DNA of 64,000 nucleotides, taken from contig JAWOLC010000016.1 of the NCBI GenBank assembly GCA_033853925.1, positions 1 to 64,000 on the forward strand, given 5' to 3'. This stretch comes from JANXPZ01 sp033853925 (lineage in GTDB: Bacteria; Eisenbacteria; RBG-16-71-46). Of this stretch, positions 25,148 to 34,190 are shown in pieces (within the stretch, counting starts at the first letter, position 1; every line of letters starts with the position of its first letter). The notes under the pieces were generated by a model. It had not been told where the DNA came from, searched no databases, and worked only from the letters and a program-made list of their open reading frames with translations. Position numbers and translations under genes: made by a program.

Positions 25148-25510
25148 ATGCGCGTGGAGCTGACCAAGGAATTCCACTTCGAGGCGGCCCATCGCCTCCC
25201 GCTCGTTCCGTCCGAGCACCCCTGCCACCGCCTGCACGGCCACTCGTTCCGCATCGAGATCACCGTGGCGGGCGAGGTGGACGAGAGCACCGGCTGGCTC
25301 GTGGACTACGCCGAGGTGAGCGCCGCCGTCGGTCCCCTCGTGCGCGAGCTGGATCACCGCACCCTGAACGACGTTGCGGGACTGGAGAACGCCACCTCCG
25401 AGGTCCTCTGCGGCTGGCTCTGGCGCCGGCTGTCGCCACGGCTGCCCGGGCTCGCGGCCATCACCGTGCACGAGACCTGCACGGCTCGCTGCACGTACCG
25501 AGGCGCGTAA
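25148..25510 (+). CDS. queD: 6-carboxy-5,6,7,8-tetrahydropterin synthase QueD
   Basis: A 120-residue T-fold enzyme acting before QueE. The zinc-binding histidines are His15 (FEAAHRL), His30 and His32 (CHRLHGHSF). Cys26 matches the catalytic cysteine, and Glu in VHETCTARC matches the conserved acid. The operon order is E-C-D. No folE or queF is present in the window, so whether the product is queuosine or another deazapurine cannot be told here. Confidence 0.95.
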   Translation: MRVELTKEFHFEAAHRLPLVPSEHPCHRLHGHSFRIEITVAGEVDESTGWLVDYAEVSAAVGPLVRELDHRTLNDVAGLENATSEVLCGWLWRRLSPRLPGLAAITVHETCTARCTYRGA

Positions 25511-25697
25511 GCTCCCACTGGCCCGCGCGCAGCCCCCGGCGGAGCGGCCTCGAGCGTCCGCCCTTGTCCAGCGCTGGGCACCCGCGGCTCCAGCGTCCTC
25601 ATCGAATTCGAAGGCCGTCGTGCGCGGCGGCGAAGCCCCAGCGCCCGCGCGATCCATCGGCCGGGCCGGCGATTCCCCGGGCAGAGGAGGAGACGAC

Positions 25698-26660
25698 ATG
25701 CGGGTCAGGGTCTTCGTCATAGGAGCGAACGGGTATCTGGGCAGCGCGATCGCCAGGCGGCTCGCGAAGACCGGGAACGTGGTCGCGGGCCTGGTGCGCG
25801 ATCCGGCGCGCGCTGAGGCGCTCGGCGCCGCGGGCGTCAACCTGGTCCGCGGGGACATCGCCGATCCCGATAGCTACGCCCCGGCGCTGCACTCGGCGGA
25901 CGTCGTCGTCCAGGTCGCGACCGGGAGCGACGCGGAGAAGCTCGACCGGCAGGTGCTGGAGGCGCTCGACGCGGTCGCCCGCGCCCCCTCCGAGGGCAAG
26001 GCGGGCCATCTGCGGCGCGTCCTCTACACGAGCGGCGTGTGGAACTACGGGGACACCGGCGAGAAGGTGATCGACGAGCACTCCTCGCAGAATCCGCTGG
26101 CGATCTGCAAGTGGCGCCCCGAGCACGAGGTCATGGCCCTGGACCTCGTCCGTCATCGAGTCGAGGTGGTGGTCTTCCAGCCGGGGGACGTCTACGGCGA
26201 GTCCCGCGGCATCCTGGGCTCGTTCTTCGCCATGGCCCGCGACCGGCACGAGGTGCGCTGGCCGGGCGACGGCAGGCAGCACTGGCCGCTGGTCCACCGC
26301 GACGACGCGGCCGAGGCCTACCGGCTGGCCGCGGAGCGACCGCTGCCGCGGACGAGCGGGCGGCCCGGGCAGCGCGAGGCGCGCGGCCACCGCTACGTGC
26401 TCACGGACGGGAGCGATCTCACCGCCCGGCAGATCATCGAGGCCATCGCCAAGGCCACGGGCGTGCCGGCCCGGGAGTGGCCGCGGGACCAGGTGCTGGC
26501 CGAGCTGGGCGAGTACGGGGCCGCGCTCATGGCCGGGCAGCGCTGCGTGGCGACGCGGGCCCGGCGCGAGCTGGGCTGGACGCCGAAGCGCACCTCGTTC
26601 GTCGCGGAGGTGGAAGCCATCCATCACGAGTGGCTGAGCGGGCAGGGCGTGGGGGTCTAG
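25698..26660 (+). CDS. NAD(P)-dependent epimerase/dehydratase (extended SDR)
   Basis: A 320-residue Rossmann protein opening MRVRVFVIGANGYLGSAIA with the GxxGxxG motif. The nucleotide-specificity region VAGLVRDPARAEALG suggests NADP. The usual YxxxK pair is not obvious; the region after VLYTSGVWNYGDTGEK looks altered and could make this an atypical, NmrA-like member. AGAGGAGGAGA precedes the ATG at 25698. The C-terminal domain contains TARQIIEAIAKATG, as in nucleoside-sugar epimerases. The substrate is unknown. Confidence 0.8.
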   Translation: MRVRVFVIGANGYLGSAIARRLAKTGNVVAGLVRDPARAEALGAAGVNLVRGDIADPDSYAPALHSADVVVQVATGSDAEKLDRQVLEALDAVARAPSEGKAGHLRRVLYTSGVWNYGDTGEKVIDEHSSQNPLAICKWRPEHEVMALDLVRHRVEVVVFQPGDVYGESRGILGSFFAMARDRHEVRWPGDGRQHWPLVHRDDAAEAYRLAAERPLPRTSGRPGQREARGHRYVLTDGSDLTARQIIEAIAKATGVPAREWPRDQVLAELGEYGAALMAGQRCVATRARRELGWTPKRTSFVAEVEAIHHEWLSGQGVGV

Positions 26661-26762
26661 CGGGGGCGCCGGCGAGGTGAGCCGCGGCGGGCGCGGCCGG
26701 AAGCGGCGAGGCGAGGCCCGGCGCTGGATCGCGGGGCGCACGAGCAGGTAGAGTCACGCGCC

Positions 26763-28589
26763 ATGCGCGCGCGCCGCCTCCGCATCGGGCTGCTGCTAGC
26801 GGCTGTCGTCCTCCTGGCCTTCTTCGCCGGCCGGCTGCTCGCGCCGGCCGCGGTCTCCTCGCGGCTGCATCACGCGGCGCAGTCTCGGGGCCTCGAGGCG
26901 CAGTGGCAGCGCCTCAGCCTCCGCCTTCCCGCGGTGGCCGAGCTGCGGGGTCTCGTCGTCGTGGACCGAGCGCGCGGCGTGACCCTGGCCGCGGCGGACT
27001 CGGTCTCGGTCACGCTCGACCCCGGATCGCTGCTCCTCCTGCGGCCGCGGATCGCGGCGGCCGCGATCGCTCACGCGTACCTGCGCCTGGCGCCGCGCCG
27101 GGTGAGCCTGCCGGACACGCTGGCCCCGGAGGAGGAGCCCGAGGACCGCGTTTCCCCGCGGGCCGAGCGCATCCGGCGCGAGGCCGAGTCCCTCGCGGGC
27201 CTGCTGCTCGCCCCCGCGCGGCGCCTGCCCCGGCTCGAGCTGCGCGACGTGGAGCTGGCCGTGCCCGCCCCCGAGGAGGCGGTCGTGCAAGGCGGACGGC
27301 TCGCCTGGCTCTCGCTCCAGCACGTCCCCGGCGGCGTGCGCCTCGAGGCGTCCGGAGCCCTGTTCCTGGAGCACGAGGTCCCCTTCCGGGTGGCCCTGGC
27401 GTGGGGACGGGACGACCGGCTGCGGGGCGGGGCCGCCCTGGGCATCCCCGATTCCTCGGGCGCGGTGAGCGAGAGCCTGCGCGTCTCGGTGGACGGCGCC
27501 CTCACCCAGGACCGCCGCGCGGGCGCGCTGCGCCTCGCCGATTCCACCCACGTCGTGCTGGGACGCATGCCCCTCGAGCTGGGCGGCGTGCTCGAGCGGC
27601 ACGGGCCGCACCTCTCCTTCCGCCTGGCCGCCGACGGCATCGACGAGAGCGAGATCCAGGCCAGCGTGCCGCGCGCCGCTCTCGGTCCGCTCCTGGGGCT
27701 CGCGGTGCGCGGCTCCTTCGACTACCGGCTGGCGCTCGACCTGGATCTCGCCCGCCCCGACAGCGCCCGCTTCGAAGCCGACGTGATCCCGCACGGTCTC
27801 GCGCTGGATCCGGCGCGCAGCCGCCTGGATCTCTTCCGCCTCGACCAGCCGTTCCTGGCCGCCATCCACCTGCCGCGGGGGCGCATCGTCTACCGGGAGA
27901 TGTCCTCCCTCAATCCCTTCTACCGTCCCCTCGACGGTCTCGACTCGCTCCTCGTCCACGCGGTGCTCACGAACGAGGACGGCGGCTTCTTCCGCCATCG
28001 CGGCTTCAACACGGAGGCCATCAAGCTGGCCATCGCCGCCAACGTGAGAGCGGGGGCCTGGCGCCGGGGCGCCGGCACCATCACCATGCAGCTCGCCCGC
28101 AATCTCTGGCTGGGCCACGCGCGGACGCTCTCCCGCAAGACGCAGGAGGTCGTGCTGGCCTGGGTGCTGGAGCACCTCACCGGCCTGCCCAAGCGGCGGA
28201 TCCTGGAACTGTATCTCAACGTGATCGAATGGGGTCCGGACGTGCAGGGCGCGGCCGAGGCGACGCGCTACTACTTCGACGAGGATCCGGCGCGCGTCAC
28301 CGTGCCGGAGGCCCTGTTCCTCGCCACCGTCCTGCCCGCGCCCACGAAGTGGCGCTATCGCGTCGCTCCCGACGGCTCCCTGCGCACCTTCGAGCGGGCC
28401 CAGATGCACTTCATCGGCCGGGCCATGATCGCCAAGGGCTGGCTCGACCCCGCCATGCTTCCGCCCCGGGACTCGCTCCGCGTCGAGCTGCGCGGCCCGG
28501 CCCGCCAGGTGCTGTTCCCGCCCGACACCACGCGAACGGGCCCGCCGGCGGCGGACAGCAGCGTGGCGGGTCTCGCGGCCGGACGATGA
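26763..28589 (+). CDS. Peptidoglycan glycosyltransferase (GT51) with AsmA-like N-terminal region
   Basis: A 608-residue membrane-anchored protein (helix at about residues 7-30). Residues 31-370 resemble the beta-rich AsmA/DUF748 type (ARGVTLAAADSVSVTLDPG and similar). The C-terminal 200 residues are a family-51 transglycosylase with catalytic Glu in LTNEDGGFFRHRGFN (about residue 405), GAGTITMQLARNLWL, KTQEVVLAWVLE and KRRILELYLNVIEWG. There is no transpeptidase domain, so it is monofunctional (MtgA-like) but with an unusual fused N-terminus. It overlaps the next gene (ATGA). Confidence 0.88.
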   Translation: MRARRLRIGLLLAAVVLLAFFAGRLLAPAAVSSRLHHAAQSRGLEAQWQRLSLRLPAVAELRGLVVVDRARGVTLAAADSVSVTLDPGSLLLLRPRIAAAAIAHAYLRLAPRRVSLPDTLAPEEEPEDRVSPRAERIRREAESLAGLLLAPARRLPRLELRDVELAVPAPEEAVVQGGRLAWLSLQHVPGGVRLEASGALFLEHEVPFRVALAWGRDDRLRGGAALGIPDSSGAVSESLRVSVDGALTQDRRAGALRLADSTHVVLGRMPLELGGVLERHGPHLSFRLAADGIDESEIQASVPRAALGPLLGLAVRGSFDYRLALDLDLARPDSARFEADVIPHGLALDPARSRLDLFRLDQPFLAAIHLPRGRIVYREMSSLNPFYRPLDGLDSLLVHAVLTNEDGGFFRHRGFNTEAIKLAIAANVRAGAWRRGAGTITMQLARNLWLGHARTLSRKTQEVVLAWVLEHLTGLPKRRILELYLNVIEWGPDVQGAAEATRYYFDEDPARVTVPEALFLATVLPAPTKWRYRVAPDGSLRTFERAQMHFIGRAMIAKGWLDPAMLPPRDSLRVELRGPARQVLFPPDTTRTGPPAADSSVAGLAAGR

Positions 28590-30445
28590 CCGGCCGCGGG
28601 GATCGCCGCCGGCGCGGCGCGGCCCGCCGACCGCCCCGGGAGGCCGCCCGCGAGGCCGCTTCGCCCTCCCCGCCCCCTCGCGCCGGGCGCCTCTGGGCGT
28701 TCCTCGGGGCCCTGGCCATCGTGCCGCTCCTCTGGGCGAGCCGCAGTCCGACCCTGGGAGTGCCCGTGGCGGACGACTACCTCTTCCTCTCGACCCTGGC
28801 GCGGGGACGGCCGGACTTCTTCGGCCCCATGGGCGCCGCCTACTACTGGCGGCCGCTGAGCCGCCAGCTCTACTACCTGCTCGTCGGGCCGTGGCTGATC
28901 CGCGCGCCCTGGCTCGGCACCCTGGTGGCCGCGCTGCTCCTCCTCGCGCTCTACCTCGCGCTTTACCGGATCGCCCGCCGCGGCCTGAGCCCCCCGCTCG
29001 CCGCGGCGGTCGCCGCGTTCCCCCTCCTGAGCGAGCCGGCCCGGGTCTTCCTCGCCTGGCCGAGCGCCGCGCAGCACCTGCTGGCGGCCGTCTTCGCCGC
29101 CTTCGCCGTGGAGCGAGCGCTCGCCGGGAGGATCGTGGCCGCGAGCGCGGCGGCGCTGCTGGCGCTGCTCAGCAACGAGGCCGCCTTCCTCGTGCTGCCG
29201 GCCTTGCCCGCGGCGGCCTGGCTTCGCACCCGCTCCCGAGCGGAGCTGGCGCGCGCGACGGGCGCGGCGCTGGCGGTGGCCGCGATCTGGGTGGCGGGCT
29301 ACACCGTGGCCCGCGCGCACGGGGCGGCCCTCCCGAGGGGAGAGGCGGGCTCGCTCTGGCTGCCGTACCTCGCCGTGCTCGTGCAGGCGACCGTCTCGCA
29401 GATGGGGTACGAGGGGCTTGCGGCCGGGGGGGCGAAGGTCCTTCTCGCCGGCGTCGGGCTGCTCCTCGCCGCCGGCCTCGCGCTCTCCATCCGCCGCGCC
29501 TCTCGCCGGCGGATCGCGCGGGCAGCCCCCGCCCTGCTCGGGGGCCTCGCCTGGTTCGTCCTGGGGGTCGCGCCCCTCGTCTTCGTGCTCCCCGACTGGA
29601 ACGCCTGGCGCGCGACGGTCGCGGCGCTCGGCCTCGGCCTGGCGCTGACCGGCTGGCTCGGCCTGGCGGAGCCGGCGCTGGCGGCTCTGCTCGTCGGCGT
29701 GCGCCTCGTGACGCTGCTGCTCGGCCACGGCGCTCCGCCGGCCGTGACCGATTCCCTGCCGGGCACCGCGTCCAGCTTCTCGTTCGCGCGCCTCGTGCGC
29801 TTGCAGCGCATCGTGGAGTCCACGCGCCGCACCTTGAACGCGGGGGCGCCTTCGCTGCCGAGCGGCGGGATCGTGCGTTACTGGCAGCTCCCGCGGCTGG
29901 CCGAGGTGGGCTTCAGCGGCGACAACGCGCTGCGCGTCTGGTACCGCGACACCACGCTCAGCCTGCGCTTCTTCCGCGAGGCCGCCGGCATCCACGAGCC
30001 CCTCGACGCGCTGGTCGAGTTCGAGGCGAATCAGCCCTGGCCGGCGGCGCTCATCCAGCCCCGGGCCCTGCACGACTTCCAGGCCGCCTTCGCGGCCAGC
30101 CAGGAAGGCCGCCTCCGGACCGCGGACTCGCTCATGAGCGAAGCGAGCCGCGCCCAACCGGGCCAGGCGCGCCGCTTCCTCGGCAACCTGGCGGAGAACC
30201 GGGCGAAGCTGGCCTGGCGGCTGGGCGCGTACGAGCGGGCCGACTCCCTGAACCGCGTGAGCTACGAGCTGCAGGGCGAGACCCCTGCCTTCTGGGCGAT
30301 GACCGCGCACCAGGCCCTGCGCCGCCAGGACATGGCCGCCGCCCGGAGCGCCGTGCGGCGCTGCCTCGAGCTGGATCCGAGCGACGAGGACGGGATCGTC
30401 CTGGCCCGACTGCTGGATCTGCGCCCCACCACCCCCGGACCGTGA
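28586..30445 (+). CDS. GT-C-like membrane glycosyltransferase with C-terminal TPR
   Basis: A 619-residue protein with about 10 hydrophobic helices (about residues 35-400) and a soluble C-terminal tail with TPR-like helices (DSLMSEASRAQPGQARRFLG, ERADSLNRVSYELQG). Near the start of the membrane domain is VPVADDYLFLSTLARG, resembling the acidic loop of GT-C glycosyltransferases that use lipid-linked sugars. Its start overlaps the GT51 stop, suggesting a shared job in cell-envelope glycan assembly. The exact reaction is not known. Confidence 0.65.
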   Translation: MTGRGDRRRRGAARRPPREAAREAASPSPPPRAGRLWAFLGALAIVPLLWASRSPTLGVPVADDYLFLSTLARGRPDFFGPMGAAYYWRPLSRQLYYLLVGPWLIRAPWLGTLVAALLLLALYLALYRIARRGLSPPLAAAVAAFPLLSEPARVFLAWPSAAQHLLAAVFAAFAVERALAGRIVAASAAALLALLSNEAAFLVLPALPAAAWLRTRSRAELARATGAALAVAAIWVAGYTVARAHGAALPRGEAGSLWLPYLAVLVQATVSQMGYEGLAAGGAKVLLAGVGLLLAAGLALSIRRASRRRIARAAPALLGGLAWFVLGVAPLVFVLPDWNAWRATVAALGLGLALTGWLGLAEPALAALLVGVRLVTLLLGHGAPPAVTDSLPGTASSFSFARLVRLQRIVESTRRTLNAGAPSLPSGGIVRYWQLPRLAEVGFSGDNALRVWYRDTTLSLRFFREAAGIHEPLDALVEFEANQPWPAALIQPRALHDFQAAFAASQEGRLRTADSLMSEASRAQPGQARRFLGNLAENRAKLAWRLGAYERADSLNRVSYELQGETPAFWAMTAHQALRRQDMAAARSAVRRCLELDPSDEDGIVLARLLDLRPTTPGP

Positions 30446-30548
30446 GTCGCAGAGGCGGCCTCGACAGTGGACGGGCCCCGATCGTCCGACTATCCTCGGC
30501 CGACGCTGCGGCCGCCGCTCGCGAATCCGCCTGACCGTGGGAGGAACC

Positions 30549-31073
30549 GTGCTCGCCTACCTGTGGAGATTCCTCCACCTCCTGTTCGCCTTCAGCTTCG
30601 TGGGCGCCTTGACCATCGCCGAGTGGAACGGCCGCGCCGCGCGGACCGCGAAGGACTGGAACCGGCGGGCGGCGCTGTGGGGCGTGGTGAGGGTGACCAC
30701 GCAGGTGCTGGGCATCGGGGCGCTCGTCCTCGTCGGCATCCTCGGCAATCTGCTGGCGGTGGCCCTGGGGCTGCCCATGGGCGGCCTGTGGATGCGTGTC
30801 GTGAACGGGCTCTGGCTGGCCGGCCTTCTGGTCTACCTGTTGGCGGCTCTGCCCACGGCCGGCCGCTTGGTCGCCTTGTGCGAGACCGCGGCTCGGGAGG
30901 AGCGGGCGCCCGCCTCGCCGCCCTCCGGACCCCTTTCCCCCTCCTTCGCGGGCCCCGGAGCGGAGGCCACGTACTCGGCGACGCTGGCGCGCTGGCGCCT
31001 GGCCAACGTGCTGCTCAGCATCTTCTTCGTGCTCATGCTGACCCTGATGGTCCTCCACCCCCGGCTCCCCTGA
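30549..31073 (+). CDS. Small integral membrane protein
   Basis: A 174-residue protein with four hydrophobic helices: one at the N-terminus (FLHLLFAFSFVGALTIAEW), two in the middle (VLGIGALVLVGILGNLLAVAL, read across residues 52-75, and LWLAGLLVYLLAALP) and one at the C-terminus (VLLSIFFVLMLTLMVLHP). This resembles DUF2269-like membrane proteins, but I do not recognise it firmly. The GTG at 30549 is preferred to the GTG at 30537 because GGGAGGA lies at the correct distance. Confidence 0.65.
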   Translation: MLAYLWRFLHLLFAFSFVGALTIAEWNGRAARTAKDWNRRAALWGVVRVTTQVLGIGALVLVGILGNLLAVALGLPMGGLWMRVVNGLWLAGLLVYLLAALPTAGRLVALCETAAREERAPASPPSGPLSPSFAGPGAEATYSATLARWRLANVLLSIFFVLMLTLMVLHPRLP

Positions 31074-31300
31074 CGGCGACCCGGGGCCGCGAGGGCGCGT
31101 CCCGCTCGCGGCCGGCGGGTTCGCTCGCCGCGGCGGATGCAGCCCTTCTCGTTGGACTCCCGGCGCCTCGGATGCGAAACTCTGGCCGTGCCGCGGGAGA
31201 CTCGCATCCCCGTGGGTCAGTGGTGGGTTCCCGATCTGTCGGGCCCAGGCCGGCTCCCCCGGCCCGGCCCTCGCCACCCTTCTCGATAGGGACGCGTACC

Positions 31301-33988
31301 ATGCCCAGCCATCGCCCCGCAGTCCTGCATGCGGCGCTCGTCCTCGCCCTGGCGACTTCGAGCGTACCCTTCGCGCGCGCAATCGGCGCCGCGGCCGCCG
31401 CCGCACCCACGCCCGCGACTCCGGCGCGGATCGGCTCGGCCGGAACCGTGCTTTCGCCGTTCGCGGGGGAGTTCAAGCGGCTGCAACGTCAGGCTCTCCT
31501 CGAGGGCGCCCAGCGCCGCATCGCGCGGGCTCGCGTCTTCGCCCAGCTCAGGCGCAACCATCCCGAGCTGGCGAAGGTCAGGCTCCGGGCCCGGCTCCCC
31601 AAGGACTGGAGCGAAGCCGGCGGGCCGCAGGGCGTCGGCGCGAATCGGAGCCCGATCCTGCGCGCCCCGGCTTCCACCCGCGCCAAGGCCGCCCTGGGAC
31701 CCAACGTGATCGTGAACGACCGAAGCGAGGACGGCGGCCGCACGAACGTGGGGCAGGCGGAGCAGATGGTCGGGGTCTACGGCCCCAACGTGCTCATCGC
31801 CTTCAACGACGGGCTGGGCTTCGAGCTGGGCAGCGGCGTCTCGAGCACCCAGGGATACAGCTACTCCACCGACGGAGGCCAGACCTACACGGACGGCGGG
31901 GTTCCTCCTCTGCTGTCCGGATGGGAGTGGACCAGCGACCCGGTCGTGACGGTGGACCCGAAGACCGGCGAATTCTGGTACTGCGCCCTGGTGGACATCC
32001 CCAACAACAACCAGAACGGGGTCGGCGTCGTGAAGGCCACCTTCGGCGGCACTCCGACGACCATCCAGTGGGGCACGCCCACGCTGGCCTGGGTCTTCCC
32101 CAACTCCTCGATCGCCGACAAGCCCTGGATGGTCGTGGACTCGCTGAGCGGTCGGCTCTACCTCAGCTACACGGTCTTCAGCGGCTCGGGCTCCAGCGCG
32201 ACCGACAACATCTACTTCCAGCGCTCCGCGCCCGGAGGCACGAGCTGGGAGGCGCCACAGACCATCTCCCAGGCCAGCGAGGCCGGCGCCGTGCAGGGCT
32301 CGCGCCCGGCGGTGGGGCCGGCGGGTGAGGTCTACGTGGTCTGGAACTCCATCGGCACGTCCGACGTGGACTTCATGCGGATCACCCGCTCCCCGGCGGG
32401 CAGCCAGGGCCAGGCCGGCAGCTTCAGCACGCCCGTGAACGTGGCCGCGGAGGTCTCCAACTTCGGCAACGGCGCGCCGGGCTTCAATCGCGGGATGGGC
32501 ATCACCTTCCCCGGCATCGCCGTGGACCGCTCGAGCGGCTCGCATCGCGGCCGGGTCTACGTCTCGTGGAACGAATGCGTCGACTTCTTCACCGACAGCC
32601 TGGGCACCCTGGACACCCTCACCGAGGCCGAGCCCAACAACAACTTCGCCAGCGCCAACAGCATGACGATCGGGCAGACGGTCCAGGGAGCCATCTCGGT
32701 CTCGAACGACATCGACCTGTACAAGTTCACCGGCACGGCGGGCGAGACGGTGATCCTCTACGCCGGATCGGTGGCCTCGACCTTGGACATGGGCCTGCGC
32801 CTGTTCTGCTCCGACACCACGACGCGCCTCGCGTATTCGGCCCTGGGCATGGGCTCGCCGGACATCGTCGTCTTCACCCTGCCCAGCGACGGCACCTACT
32901 ACATGCGCTGCGACGGCTTTGCCGGGGGCACCGGGGGCACCACCGGGAGCTACACGGTCTTCACGGGCTTCCATCACACGCCGAACCCGGTGGACCGCTC
33001 GCGCGACCATCGCGACGCGTTCGTGGCCTGGTCCGACAACCCCACCAGCGCCGCGAGCTGGTCCGTGGCCCGCTCCAGCGACAGTCCGGCCGGCTTCGAC
33101 GACTGGCTCCCCGAGGTGGCGGTGGCCGGGGACAACGCCAACCCGCTGGTGGGGAGCGGCAAGCCGTACAGCCTCTGGTACGACTGGCGCGACTCGCCGC
33201 CCAGCGCCTGCGGCGGCGTCTCGAACGTGTACCTCGCGCGCTCGGACAACGGTGGGGGCAGCTGGACCACCGTGGGCACGATCACGAACACGCAGACGTT
33301 CTGGAGCAGCGTCGCGAGCGACATCGCGCCCAATCAAGGCGACTACCTGTCCCTCTTCACGGACACGACCGACCTCTACGCCTCGTGGGCGGACGGCCGG
33401 AACGGCGACCCCGACGTCTTCGCCAGCTACATGACCCTCGAGTCGACGGCGGCGACGCTGGCCCTCTACAGCGTGAGCGCCACGGCCACGCAGGTGACCC
33501 TGACCTGGTACGCCAGCCCGGATGCCGGGGTGACCACGGCCACCGTCCAGAGGAGCAGCGACGGCGTGCTCTTCGACAACCTCGCCGACGTCGTCCCCGA
33601 CGGGAGCGGCTACATCGTCTACATGGACACCACGGTGACGTCGGGCGGGCGCTACTACTACCGGCTCTCGGCGCTCGGCGGCACCCTGCTCACGCCGCCC
33701 GAGCTGGTGATCGTGCCGGAGAAGTCACTGGTCCTGCGCGGCGCGCAGCCCAATCCCGTGGACGAGAACCGGCCTTGGTTCGTCTCGTTCGAGCTGCCCA
33801 ACACCGCGGTGGCCAAGCTGGAGCTCTTCGACGTGGCGGGGCGGCGGGTCGCCGAGAGGGACGTCAGCGGGGTCGGCCCGCAGTCGGTCCAGCTGTCCGA
33901 GGGCGTGAAGCTCAAGCCCGGTCTCTACCTCATCCGTCTCACCCAGAACGGCGTCAGCCTCACCACCCGCGTGAGCGTGGTGCGGTGA
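31301..33988 (+). CDS. Secreted neuraminidase-fold protein with C-terminal sorting domain (paralogue A)
   Basis: An 895-residue exported protein with a signal peptide (HAALVLALATSSVPFARA). A sialidase-like six-bladed propeller region contains Asp-box-like motifs (YSTDGGQTYTDGG, RSDNGGGSWTTVG). Inserted is a pre-peptidase-type domain (about residues 440-560) beginning EAEPNNNFASANSMTIGQTV. The final 85 residues form a secretion-type C-terminal domain (NPVDENRPWFVSFELPN, LELFDVAGRRVAE, GLYLIRLTQNG). A paralogue of similar length lies at 44518. It probably goes to the cell surface. Enzymatic activity is not established. Confidence 0.82.
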   Translation: MPSHRPAVLHAALVLALATSSVPFARAIGAAAAAAPTPATPARIGSAGTVLSPFAGEFKRLQRQALLEGAQRRIARARVFAQLRRNHPELAKVRLRARLPKDWSEAGGPQGVGANRSPILRAPASTRAKAALGPNVIVNDRSEDGGRTNVGQAEQMVGVYGPNVLIAFNDGLGFELGSGVSSTQGYSYSTDGGQTYTDGGVPPLLSGWEWTSDPVVTVDPKTGEFWYCALVDIPNNNQNGVGVVKATFGGTPTTIQWGTPTLAWVFPNSSIADKPWMVVDSLSGRLYLSYTVFSGSGSSATDNIYFQRSAPGGTSWEAPQTISQASEAGAVQGSRPAVGPAGEVYVVWNSIGTSDVDFMRITRSPAGSQGQAGSFSTPVNVAAEVSNFGNGAPGFNRGMGITFPGIAVDRSSGSHRGRVYVSWNECVDFFTDSLGTLDTLTEAEPNNNFASANSMTIGQTVQGAISVSNDIDLYKFTGTAGETVILYAGSVASTLDMGLRLFCSDTTTRLAYSALGMGSPDIVVFTLPSDGTYYMRCDGFAGGTGGTTGSYTVFTGFHHTPNPVDRSRDHRDAFVAWSDNPTSAASWSVARSSDSPAGFDDWLPEVAVAGDNANPLVGSGKPYSLWYDWRDSPPSACGGVSNVYLARSDNGGGSWTTVGTITNTQTFWSSVASDIAPNQGDYLSLFTDTTDLYASWADGRNGDPDVFASYMTLESTAATLALYSVSATATQVTLTWYASPDAGVTTATVQRSSDGVLFDNLADVVPDGSGYIVYMDTTVTSGGRYYYRLSALGGTLLTPPELVIVPEKSLVLRGAQPNPVDENRPWFVSFELPNTAVAKLELFDVAGRRVAERDVSGVGPQSVQLSEGVKLKPGLYLIRLTQNGVSLTTRVSVVR

Positions 33989-34054
33989 CATGGAGCGACC
34001 CCAGGTCGAGGCACTTGTTCTGGCCTTCTCGCGGCCACCCTTCGGGGTGGCCGC
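33984..34054 (+). repeat. Left copy of 71-bp inverted repeat
   Basis: Matches the reverse complement of 35556-35626 at 65 of 71 positions without gaps. It begins with GGTGA (containing the upstream stop codon) and continues through ATGGAGCGAC. It ends in the hairpin GCGGCCACCC-TTCG-GGGTGGCCGC. The pair brackets the IS110-type gene. Confidence 0.9.
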
Positions 34055-34055
34055 G
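34030..34055 (+). terminator. UUCG-loop hairpin after the secreted protein gene
   Basis: An 11-bp perfect stem CGCGGCCACCC/GGGTGGCCGCG is closed by the exceptionally stable TTCG tetraloop. It lies 41 bases after the stop. No long T-tract follows. It works as a terminator or as a 3' stability hairpin. Confidence 0.7.
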
Positions 34056-34190
34056 GGACGTTGGAGTGGACGAGGAGGGCTCGACTCAGAGGGCAGCTTC
34101 GTGCTCGACTGTGGGCGTTCCTCCGGGGCTCCTCCCTGACGGACCTGGATTGGCTTCGACACCACCCAACCTCCATCAGCAGGGCCCCGG

